Assembly: GCA_045128735.1 (NCBI GenBank)
Contig: JBGVRT010000057.1
Coordinates: 1-11,156 of the forward strand
Length of the DNA: 11,156 nt
Origin: RGIG8775 sp045128735
GTDB taxonomy: Bacteria; Bacillota; Clostridia; Oscillospirales; CAG-272
Direction of reading: 5' to 3'
Shown one piece after another: positions 6,617 to 11,156 of this stretch. The notes under the pieces were generated by a model. That model searched no databases, was not told where the DNA came from, and saw nothing but the letters and a program-made list of their open reading frames with translations. Every line of letters begins with the position of its first letter. Position 1 is the stretch's first letter. The translations under genes were made by a program, and so were the position numbers.

Positions 6617-7303
6617 TTAGCCAAGCTTTGCGGAGTTGATTTTGATACCGGGGCCCATTGTGGACGCGATAACACAGCTCTTGATGTACTGTCCCTTTGC
6701 AGCTGCGGGCTTAGCCTTGATAACTGCGTTCATAAGAGTGGTGAAGTTCTCCTCGAGCTTATCTGCACCGAAGGATGCCTTACCGATGGGGCAGTGGATA
6801 ATGTTTGTCTTATCAAGTCTGTACTCGATCTTACCTGCCTTAGCCTCGTTTACCGCACGGGCAACGTCGGGTGTAACTGTACCTGCCTTGGGGTTGGGCA
6901 TAAGTCCCTTAGGACCAAGAACCTTACCAAGACGTCCAACAACGCCCATCATATCGGGGCTTGCGATAACAACGTCGAACTCAAACCAGTTCTCCTTGGT
7001 GATCTTCTCAACAAGGTCCATCTCGCCAACGTACTCTGCGCCTGCAGCCTTTGCAGCCTCAGCCTTATCGCCCTTTGCAAATACAAGGGTTCTTACAGTC
7101 TTACCTGTTCCGTTGGGAAGGACAACTGCGCCTCTGACCTGCTGGTCAGCGTGACGCGAGTCAACACCAAGTCTTACGTGGATCTCGATAGTCTCATCGA
7201 ACTTTGCCTTCGATGTCTGGCAAACGAGCGCGAGAGCCTCTGCGGGATCGTATGCCTTATTCTTTTCAATCAGCTTTACGCTGTCAGTATATTTCTTTCC
7301 CAT
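6617..7303 (-). CDS. rplA: 50S ribosomal protein L1
   Basis: 228 residues, full family length. L1 forms the stalk at the ribosomal E site and in several bacteria also represses its own L11-L1 mRNA. Recognisable are MGKKYTDSVKLIEK at the start, the conserved VLGPKGLMPNPKAGTV loop and KTNIIHCPIGKASF, ending with STMGPGIKIN. ATG 7303 is chosen over a TTG at 7309 because AAGGAGG lies nine bases before the ATG. The ribosome binding site AAGGAGGAG overlaps the rplK stop codon, so the two genes are tightly linked and probably translationally coupled. A strong terminator follows; rplJ and rplL are not next. Confidence 0.97.
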   Translation of the reverse strand: MGKKYTDSVKLIEKNKAYDPAEALALVCQTSKAKFDETIEIHVRLGVDSRHADQQVRGAVVLPNGTGKTVRTLVFAKGDKAEAAKAAGAEYVGEMDLVEKITKENWFEFDVVIASPDMMGVVGRLGKVLGPKGLMPNPKAGTVTPDVARAVNEAKAGKIEYRLDKTNIIHCPIGKASFGADKLEENFTTLMNAVIKAKPAAAKGQYIKSCVIASTMGPGIKINSAKLG

Positions 7304-7317
7304 TTTCAAGCTCCTCC

Positions 7318-7743
7318 TTAGTCCTCAACGGTGATACCCATGCTGCGGGCTGTACCTGCGATCATGCTCATTGCGGTCTCTACACTTGCCGCGTTGAGGT
7401 CGGGCATCTTCTGCTCAGCGATCTTTCTTACCTGATCCTTTGTAAGCTTTGCAACCTTTGTCTTGTTGGGCTTAGCGGATCCGGACTCGATGCCTGCTGC
7501 CTTCTTGATAAGAACAGGAGCGGGGGGAGTCTTTGTGATGAATGTGAAGGAACGGTCTGCGTAAACAGTGATAACAACGGGGATGATAAGACCGATATCG
7601 TTCTTAGTTCTCTCGTTGAATTCCTTTGTGAATACGGGGATTGCGACACCGTACTGACCCAGTGCGGGACCTACGGGGGGCTGGGGTGTAGCCTTACCTG
7701 CAGGAAGCTGCAGTTTGATATAACCCATGATCTTCTTTGCCAT
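7318..7743 (-). CDS. rplK: 50S ribosomal protein L11
   Basis: 141 residues, full length. L11 binds 23S rRNA at the GTPase-associated centre. The N-terminal domain has KLQLPAGKATPQPPVGPALGQ, the proline-rich segment that interacts with factors and thiopeptides. The C-terminal RNA-binding domain has GSAKPNKTKVAKLTKDQVRKIAEQKMPDLNA and ends GTARSMGI. ATG 7743 is preceded by GGAGGT about ten bases upstream. It follows nusG after a 107-base spacer that holds two hairpins and may be a regulatory leader. Confidence 0.97.
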   Translation of the reverse strand: MAKKIMGYIKLQLPAGKATPQPPVGPALGQYGVAIPVFTKEFNERTKNDIGLIIPVVITVYADRSFTFITKTPPAPVLIKKAAGIESGSAKPNKTKVAKLTKDQVRKIAEQKMPDLNAASVETAMSMIAGTARSMGITVED

Positions 7744-7850
7744 AATAAATTATACCTCCATATGTGGTGATGATACGGGAGAATTGAAAAATTTTTCTCC
7801 CTCCCACGTTTTTGCAAGTGAGTTGCCTCGCTTGCCGCCTTAAAAAGGAC
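7744..7850 (-). promoter_or_regulatory. Structured nusG-rplK spacer, possible L11/L1 operon leader
   Basis: Longer than the other gaps of the operon (14-19 bases). On the minus strand it contains GCAAGCGAG-GCAA-CTCACTTGC (7814-7835), a 9-position stem with one mismatch and a GNRA-type GCAA loop. Further on comes GGGAGAA/TTCTCCC (7777-7783 with 7795-7801) with an 11-base loop, then the rplK ribosome binding site. There is no strong promoter pair. In other bacteria L1 controls its mRNA at this place, so a binding site is plausible but is not proven by the sequence. Confidence 0.4.
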
Positions 7851-8390
7851 TTATTTCTGAACCTTAACGCTGCCCGCGTCGAGCTCGACAGGAAGATCGC
7901 GGCGGCCTTTCTTAACAAGAACCGTGACCTTGCTGTAATTTTCCGAGATGTCCTGAACGGTACCCGTGTATCCCTCGAACAGTCCGCTTGCGATAACGAC
8001 CTCGTCGCCAATACCGAAAGGAAGCTTTACCTTCTTTTCCTCAAGCTCAAGACCGTCAACCTCTGCCTGCGAAAGCGGCGTGGGGTTCGATCCGGGGCCA
8101 ACGAATCCCGTCACGCCCGTGATGTTTCTCACGATGTGCCAGGTCTCCTCGGTCATAAGCATCTTCACCAGAACGTAGCTGGGGAAGACCTTGCTTTCAA
8201 CCTCGACCTCTTTGTCGCCCTTCTTTTCGACGGTGACCTCGACAGGAATTCTTATGTCGAATATCTTGTCCTCAAGACCGCGGTTTTCGATAATTTTTTC
8301 AAGACTTGCCTTTACCTTGTTCTCGTAGCCTGCGTAGGTGTGCGCCACGTACCATCTGACTCCGAGATGACTCTTGTCAATGTTTATCAT
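7851..8390 (-). CDS. nusG: Transcription termination/antitermination protein NusG
   Basis: 179 residues, normal length. NusG binds RNA polymerase and affects pausing, Rho action and coupling to the ribosome. The NGN domain (about 10-115) starts with VRWYVAHTYAGYENKVKASLE and includes KVFPSYVLVKMLMTEETWHIVRN and VTGFVGPG. The C-terminal KOW domain (about 122-178) has FGIGDEVVIASGLFEGYTGTV. ATG 8390 has AAGGAG eight bases upstream. It lies 18 bases after secE in the conserved secE-nusG pair. Confidence 0.97.
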   Translation of the reverse strand: MINIDKSHLGVRWYVAHTYAGYENKVKASLEKIIENRGLEDKIFDIRIPVEVTVEKKGDKEVEVESKVFPSYVLVKMLMTEETWHIVRNITGVTGFVGPGSNPTPLSQAEVDGLELEEKKVKLPFGIGDEVVIASGLFEGYTGTVQDISENYSKVTVLVKKGRRDLPVELDAGSVKVQK

Positions 8391-8408
8391 AGTCTCTCTC
8401 CTTCTTGA

Positions 8409-8969
8409 TTAGAAGAGAACGCTGAGAGCTGTGATTCCCTTCATGAATACCAGGTCAGCCAAAGCGATAATAATCGCCAATGCAACGACCGCAACAACAA
8501 CTACGATAGTGTTCTTGCGTACCTGGTCACGGGGAGACCATACGATTTTCTTGAATTCGCTCTTAAGACTGCGGAAAAACTTTCCAACCTTCTCGCGCTT
8601 CACGATGCAGTAAACAGCGATTGCGATTACAACTACTCCGAGAATGATGAGCGAAACGATATCGGATGTTCCGAATCCTTCCTCTTCCTCACCTGTGGTC
8701 TCGGTGTCATGATCGTGATCGTGACCGTCATCGGTAGCATCCGCCTTAGCATCGTCTGCAGGCTCAGTTTCCTCAACCGTTTCGTCCGTTGCGTCGTCTG
8801 TGAGCTGCTCTGTTTCAGCAACCTCAGCGTCTGCGTCTACGGGGGCGGAGAGAATGTCATTGCCCGCTACAACTGTTTCTTCAGCAAAAGCCGTCATCGA
8901 GAATACCGAAAGCATAAGAACTACAGCCAAAAGGATAAGCGAGGTTCTTCTAAGCTTTGTGTTGAGCAT
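8409..8969 (-). CDS. secE: Preprotein translocase subunit SecE, enlarged
   Basis: 186 residues, much longer than the usual 60-75 residue Firmicutes SecE. The C-terminal core (about 127-186) is clear: the amphipathic helix KFFRSLKSEFKKIVWSPRD and a membrane helix (154-176). Ahead of it are a signal-like hydrophobic segment (10-28, ending SMTAFAEE), a loop of about 73 residues (29-101) very rich in Asp/Glu with a GHDHDHD motif (82-88), and a second membrane helix (104-122). With the N-terminus inside, the loop would be outside and the core would keep the standard SecE topology. Alternatively the first segment is cleaved. ATG 8969 is used because GAGGAG lies eight bases upstream; an upstream in-frame extension to 9089 overlaps rpmG and lacks such a site. 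Confidence 0.9.
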   Translation of the reverse strand: MLNTKLRRTSLILLAVVLMLSVFSMTAFAEETVVAGNDILSAPVDADAEVAETEQLTDDATDETVEETEPADDAKADATDDGHDHDHDTETTGEEEEGFGTSDIVSLIILGVVVIAIAVYCIVKREKVGKFFRSLKSEFKKIVWSPRDQVRKNTIVVVVAVVALAIIIALADLVFMKGITALSVLF

Positions 8970-8988
8970 TTTTTCTTCTCCTCTCGAA

Positions 8989-9150
8989 TTACTTGGATTC
9001 TTTGTGAAGAGTGTGCTTGCGGCAGAATCTGCAGTACTTGTTAAGCTCAAGTCTGTCAGGGTCATTCTTCTTGTTCTTCTTTGTGTCATAGTTTCTCTGC
9101 TTGCACTCGCTGCAAACGAGAGTGATCTTGACTCTTACGTCATTAGCCAT
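8989..9150 (-). CDS. rpmG: 50S ribosomal protein L33 (zinc-binding form)
   Basis: 53 residues. Sequence begins MANDVRVKITLVCSECKQRN and ends RKHTLHKESK. The Cys pairs C13/C16 and C40/C43 mark the zinc-containing version, as opposed to the Cys-free paralogue induced by zinc lack in some Firmicutes. ATG 9150 has GGGAGGTG eight bases upstream. First main gene of rpmG-secE-nusG-rplK-rplA, 19 bases ahead of secE. Its ribosome binding site lies inside the end of a 14-codon upstream ORF that stops one base before the rpmG ATG, so its translation may depend on that of the upstream ORF. Confidence 0.95.
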   Translation of the reverse strand: MANDVRVKITLVCSECKQRNYDTKKNKKNDPDRLELNKYCRFCRKHTLHKESK

Positions 9151-9151
9151 T

Positions 9152-9196
9152 TTAGCGGCACCTCCCATTAAAATATTTATTTGACCGAAAGGTCAT
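9152..9196 (-). CDS. Putative 14-codon leader peptide upstream of rpmG
   Basis: Reads MTFRSNKYFNGRCR then TAA. The ATG has GGGAGG six bases upstream, as good as any site in the window. The stop lies a single base before the rpmG ATG, and the rpmG ribosome binding site is formed by the Gly-Arg-Cys codons, an arrangement expected for translational coupling. The first codons contain a small hairpin TGACC-TTTC-GGTCA (9182-9195). The composition shows no run of one amino acid, so classical amino-acid attenuation is not indicated. Whether the peptide is made is unknown. Confidence 0.5.
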   Translation of the reverse strand: MTFRSNKYFNGRCR

Positions 9197-9268
9197 ATAG
9201 TACCTCCCTCTGAAGCAGTCTGCCCGATTGGCGCAAGGGCAACAACAAAAAACTCTGCTCGCAGAGGT
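9197..9268 (-). promoter_or_regulatory. rpmG operon leader with two competing RNA structures
   Basis: The expected transcript start is near 9268. Structure A: CTCTG-CGAG-CAGAG (9253-9266) at the very 5' end, followed by six U (9247-9252). Structure B: the same 5' bases CCTCTG and AGCAG (9255-9267) pair with CTGCT and CAGAGG (9207-9218) over 11 bp. This encloses a GCCCTTG/CAA-GGGC hairpin (9222-9240) and covers the first bases of the AGGGAGG site of the leader ORF. A and B cannot form together. Confidence 0.5.
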
Positions 9269-9274
9269 GATGAC

Positions 9275-9303
9275 ATTATACCACATTTTTTATAGCTTGT
9301 CAA
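9275..9303 (-). promoter_or_regulatory. Promoter of the rpmG-secE-nusG-rplK-rplA operon
   Basis: Minus strand: perfect -35 TTGACA (9298-9303), 17-bp spacer, perfect -10 TATAAT (9275-9280). The strongest promoter in the window by consensus, as fits translation genes. Confidence 0.88.
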
Positions 9304-9340
9304 TAGTTTTTGGAAATTTTTTTGCGAAACGGAGAAACGG

Positions 9341-9379
9341 GTCGCTTTTTTGAAAAAAAGCTCCGCAAAAAACTTTTCT
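9341..9379 (-). repeat. Partial copy of the dispersed repeat
   Basis: On the minus strand AGAAAAGTTTTTTGCGGAGC followed by a T-run, CAAAAAAGCGAC, matches the central part of the copies at 5275 and 5551 apart from changes in run length. It lies upstream of the rpmG promoter, just past the 3' side of the putative structured RNA, where its T-rich hairpin could act as a terminator. Confidence 0.7.
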
Positions 9380-9390
9380 GAAGATTTTTT

Positions 9391-9575
9391 GAGGGGATTG
9401 GGCGACTCGCTGTATGTTTGGCTTTACTGTTCCGTAACCTTGGTCACGCTGACGGATGGCACTCCCATCTGTCGTCAGGGACCACCGAGACCCTGCCGAC
9501 ACTCACGTACAAGTTACCTTATGCCGCCCAAGGCTAACGAGGTGTTGTTCAGACACCGAGTGGGATGCGTGGTAC
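9391..9575 (-). ncRNA. Putative structured non-coding RNA, possibly raiA-type
   Basis: No gene fits, yet helices are dense. Long-range closing helix TTGGGCGG/TCGCCCAA (9524-9531 with 9398-9405; the last pair is G-U on the minus strand but A-C on the plus). Helix GTAACTTG/CAAG-GTTAC with one bulge (9510-9517 with 9434-9442). Helix CTGACG-GATGG/CCATC-CGTCAG with a three-base bulge (9449-9478). Hairpin GGTGT/ACACC (9541-9557). A TGTA/TACA pairing would form a pseudoknot. Phrases such as CGTTAGCCTTGGGCGGC and CAAGGTTACGGAACAGTAAA look like conserved RNA text; from memory they resemble the raiA motif, a clostridial RNA linked to sporulation. No clear promoter was found; strand and identity are uncertain. 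Confidence 0.5.
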
Positions 9576-9610
9576 TATGTTCGCACAAACAATCGCGCGC
9601 TGACCTATAG

Positions 9611-9646
9611 GGCTGCGGCGCCTTCGCCGCCAAATAATAATTTATC
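9611..9646 (-). repeat. Degenerate end-copy of the dispersed repeat
   Basis: On the minus strand GATAAATTATTATTTGGCGG, then a hairpin and CGCAGCC, follow the left end of the repeat family. The stem is GCGGCG-AAGG-CGCCGC where the full copy has GCGGTG-TGTTCG-CACCGC; the fifth base pair changed from T-A to C-G on both sides, so the stem is kept. Confidence 0.6.
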
Positions 9647-9655
9647 GAATAACAC

Positions 9656-9684
9656 TTGATTTTCTCGCAAAAAAATGGTATACT
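9656..9684 (+). promoter_or_regulatory. Promoter of the DtxR-family/ribokinase operon
   Basis: -35 TTGATT (9656-9661), 17-bp spacer, -10 TATACT (9679-9684), 28 bases before the ATG. No convincing DtxR-type palindromic operator overlaps it. Confidence 0.75.
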
Positions 9685-9712
9685 GTTAAAAAAGGCGAAA
9701 GGAGGGTGAACG

Positions 9713-10078
9713 ATGCACACGGGAGAATCAGCCGAAATGTATCTTGAATGTATACTTGAGCTTGCCGAAGAGCAGGGCGAGGTGCGTTCGATAGACGTGG
9801 CACACAAGACCGGATACTCAAAGCCAAGCGTCAGCCGCGCAATGGGGCTGCTCAAGAAAAGCGGCCACATCGACGTTGACGAGAGCGGCTACATCACGCT
9901 GAGCGCAAGCGGACGCGCCATAGCCGAAAAAATCTTCGAGCGACATCGCCTTATCACCCAATTTCTTATGAAGCTCGGGGTCAACCCCGAAACAGCCGCC
10001 GAGGACGCTTGCAAAATCGAGCACGTTATCAGCGACGAATCCTTTGCGAAAATAAAGGAATTTGCAGGCAGATTTTAG
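9713..10078 (+). CDS. Short DtxR/MntR-family metal-dependent transcriptional repressor
   Basis: 121 residues. N-terminal winged helix-turn-helix (about 5-62): ESAEMYLECILELAEE, then VAHKTGYSKPSVSRAMGLLKKSGHIDVD. The dimerisation and metal domain (about 63-121) includes the helix with ERHRL and DACKIEHVISDES. Aligned by eye to DtxR and MntR, the metal ligands are M9, H78, C100, E103 and H104. Met and Cys match the iron-type DtxR site rather than the Asp/Glu site of MntR. The C-terminal SH3-like domain of DtxR (about 226 aa) is absent, as in MntR. GGAGG lies seven bases before the ATG. The stop TAG is part of the ribosome binding site TAGGAGG of the next gene, so the pair is co-transcribed. The targets are unknown; no iron transporter lies in the window. 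Confidence 0.88.
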   Translation: MHTGESAEMYLECILELAEEQGEVRSIDVAHKTGYSKPSVSRAMGLLKKSGHIDVDESGYITLSASGRAIAEKIFERHRLITQFLMKLGVNPETAAEDACKIEHVISDESFAKIKEFAGRF

Positions 10079-10088
10079 GAGGTTTCCG

Positions 10089-11000
10089 ATGATCAGAATT
10101 TTAACAGTCAGCTCGGCGAATATGGACTTCGTCCTTGACACGCCGAGAATTCCCGAGGGAGGCGAGTCGATCGTCTGCTCGGGCGGATATAAATATATTC
10201 CCGGCGGCAAGGGCGCAAATTCAGCCGTCGCCGTGGCAAGACTCGGCGGCAGCTCGGTGTTCTGCGCCTGCGTGGGCAGAGACTCAAACGGCAGTGCCCT
10301 GCTGGAGCTGTACAACAACGAAGGAATCGACACGCGCTTTCTCTACCGCGCAAGCGACGCCCCCACGGGACTGGCGGTAATAATGGTAGAGGGCAACGGA
10401 CAAAACCGAATAATGGTCTACCCCGGCGCGAACGCAAAGATAACCAAGGAGGCTATCGACTCGGCGATTTCGGAGTCACGCCCCGACGCGCTGTTTATGC
10501 AGCTTGAGACAACGCCGTCAACCGTCATTTACGCCGCAAACGCGGCAAAGGCGGCGGGAATCCCCGTAGTCATCGACGCGGGTCCCGCAGACCCGGATTT
10601 TCCCCTTGATATGCTCCCCGAAATCGAGATCTTCTCGCCAAACGAGACCGAAACCGAGATTTTCACGGGAATAAAGCCCACCGACGAGGCTTCCTGCGCC
10701 GAAGCGGTAAAAAAGCTTGCCGAGCACGTGAGCGCAAAGCATTTCTGCATCAAGCTGGGTGATAAGGGCTGTTACGTGGACGGAGTTATCGTTCCGTCAT
10801 ATAAGACCGAAGCGGTGGATACCACAGCCGCAGGCGATACCTTTACCGCGGCACTCACACTTGAATACCTCAAGGACGGCGACATTCTCCGCGCCGCAAG
10901 ATTTGCCAACGCGGCGGCGTCGGTAGTGGTGAGCCGCCCCGGCGCAAGCTCCTCAATTCCCGGCCGTGCAGAGGTTGAGGCCGTTTTGAGGCAGAAATAG
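10089..11000 (+). CDS. rbsK: Ribokinase (PfkB family)
   Basis: 303 residues, the usual ribokinase length. It phosphorylates ribose at O5 with ATP, feeding the pentose phosphate pathway; other PfkB sugars or nucleosides cannot be excluded. The PfkB signature 1 region YIPGGKGANSAVAVARLGG is at about residues 37-55, with substrate-contacting SSANMDFVLD near the N-terminus. SPNETETEIFTG and the ATP site and catalytic-base motif VDTTAAGDTFTAAL (Asp as base) are intact. ATG 10089 is chosen because AGGAGG lies six bases upstream; an in-frame extension would overlap the regulator gene. It is the second gene of an operon with a metal-dependent repressor, with no rbsD or ABC transporter beside it. A strong terminator follows. 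Confidence 0.9.
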   Translation: MIRILTVSSANMDFVLDTPRIPEGGESIVCSGGYKYIPGGKGANSAVAVARLGGSSVFCACVGRDSNGSALLELYNNEGIDTRFLYRASDAPTGLAVIMVEGNGQNRIMVYPGANAKITKEAIDSAISESRPDALFMQLETTPSTVIYAANAAKAAGIPVVIDAGPADPDFPLDMLPEIEIFSPNETETEIFTGIKPTDEASCAEAVKKLAEHVSAKHFCIKLGDKGCYVDGVIVPSYKTEAVDTTAAGDTFTAALTLEYLKDGDILRAARFANAAASVVVSRPGASSSIPGRAEVEAVLRQK

Positions 11001-11027
11001 AAAAGCCGAAAATTTGATTTGAAATAC

Positions 11028-11066
11028 AAAAGGGGCTGATTCATTGCGAATACAGCTCCTTTTTTT
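11028..11066 (+). terminator. Intrinsic terminator after rbsK
   Basis: AAAAGGGGCTG pairs with CAGCTCCTTTT (11 bp, one G-U), with an inner ATTC/GAAT helix and a one-base bulge; a T-run of seven closes it. The sequence, including GCGCAAA after the T-run, is nearly that of the rubrerythrin terminator at 2370-2405 on the other strand. Confidence 0.9.
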
Positions 11067-11092
11067 GCGCAAAATATAACGCCAACAAAACC

Positions 11093-11130
11093 GACAAATT
11101 ATTGTTTAGCGGTATGTTCGCACCGCAGCC
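11093..11130 (+). repeat. Left-end copy of the dispersed repeat at the window edge
   Basis: GACAAATTATTGTTTAGCGG followed by TATGTTCGCACCGCAGCC matches the first 38 bases of the copy at 5275 with few changes. After that the sequence diverges (GTTCCTTTGCCCCCC). It lies just after the rbsK terminator. Confidence 0.7.
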
Positions 11131-11156
11131 GTTCCTTTGCCCCCCTTGTCAAAGGG

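Noticed and set aside
8409..9089. Longer SecE starting at 9089
   Set aside because: It would overlap most of rpmG in another frame. The ATG at 8969 has a proper GAGGAG site and starts a signal-like segment.
9391..9575. 6S RNA, tmRNA, SRP RNA or RNase P RNA for the structured block
   Set aside because: None of the hallmark sequences remembered for these RNAs is visible (no tRNA-like end, no GGAAGG/GCAGCC SRP loop, no RNase P core). 6S cannot be fully excluded without a model search.
10108..10437. Arg/Pro-rich minus-strand frame inside rbsK, and similar frames at 9818-10333 and 10518-10753
   Set aside because: Shadows of the plus-strand regulator and kinase genes, without ribosome sites or family motifs.
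1..11156. CRISPR array, tRNA or rRNA genes, insertion sequence transposase
   Set aside because: No regularly spaced short repeats, no cloverleaf with CCA-type end, no rRNA text and no transposase-like protein were seen on either strand.

Overview
The window comes from a spore-forming, Gram-positive anaerobe of the class Clostridia, probably a gut-type Oscillospirales-like lineage. This rests on a SpoVAC fragment, strong AGGAGG-type ribosome binding sites, rubrerythrin, the rpmG-secE-nusG-rplK-rplA order and intrinsic terminators. The species cannot be named from the sequence. Seven promoters can be read by eye, and all have -35/-10 spacers of exactly 17 bp.

Layout. Position 1-321 (+) is the 3' part of spoVAC. 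It converges on a minus-strand run of single-gene units, each with its own promoter: a CofE-like gamma-glutamyl ligase (425-1618), methylglyoxal synthase mgsA (1758-2228), rubrerythrin (2413-2949) and a 679-residue agarase-like glycoside hydrolase with an N-terminal binding module (3033-5072). A 655-bp gene-free stretch (5073-5727) holds two near-identical repeat copies of about 157 bp facing each other. Then come nadE (5728-6462) and the information-processing operon rpmG-secE-nusG-rplK-rplA (transcribed from about 9268 down to 6617, ending at a strong terminator). Ribosomal proteins L10 and L7/L12 do not follow rplA here. On the plus strand, a short DtxR-family regulator and a ribokinase-family sugar kinase form a two-gene operon (9713-11000).

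The most interesting parts are non-coding. (1) The rpmG leader contains a 14-codon upstream ORF with a strong Shine-Dalgarno sequence that stops one base before the rpmG start. It also has two competing RNA pairings, one of which covers the upstream-ORF ribosome binding site. (2) Between the rpmG promoter and the DtxR gene lies a block of about 185 nt with several long helices and a bulged stem. It looks like a structured non-coding RNA, probably minus strand, and from memory it resembles the raiA motif. (3) A dispersed intergenic repeat family with a TTCG-type hairpin occurs in at least five places, including the opposed pair. (4) A family of look-alike terminators built on AAAAGGGGCTG/CAGCTCCTTTT is reused after several genes, and one copy carries the -35 box of the glycoside hydrolase promoter inside its stem. 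(5) SecE is enlarged by a signal-like first helix, an acidic His/Asp-rich loop and an extra membrane helix.
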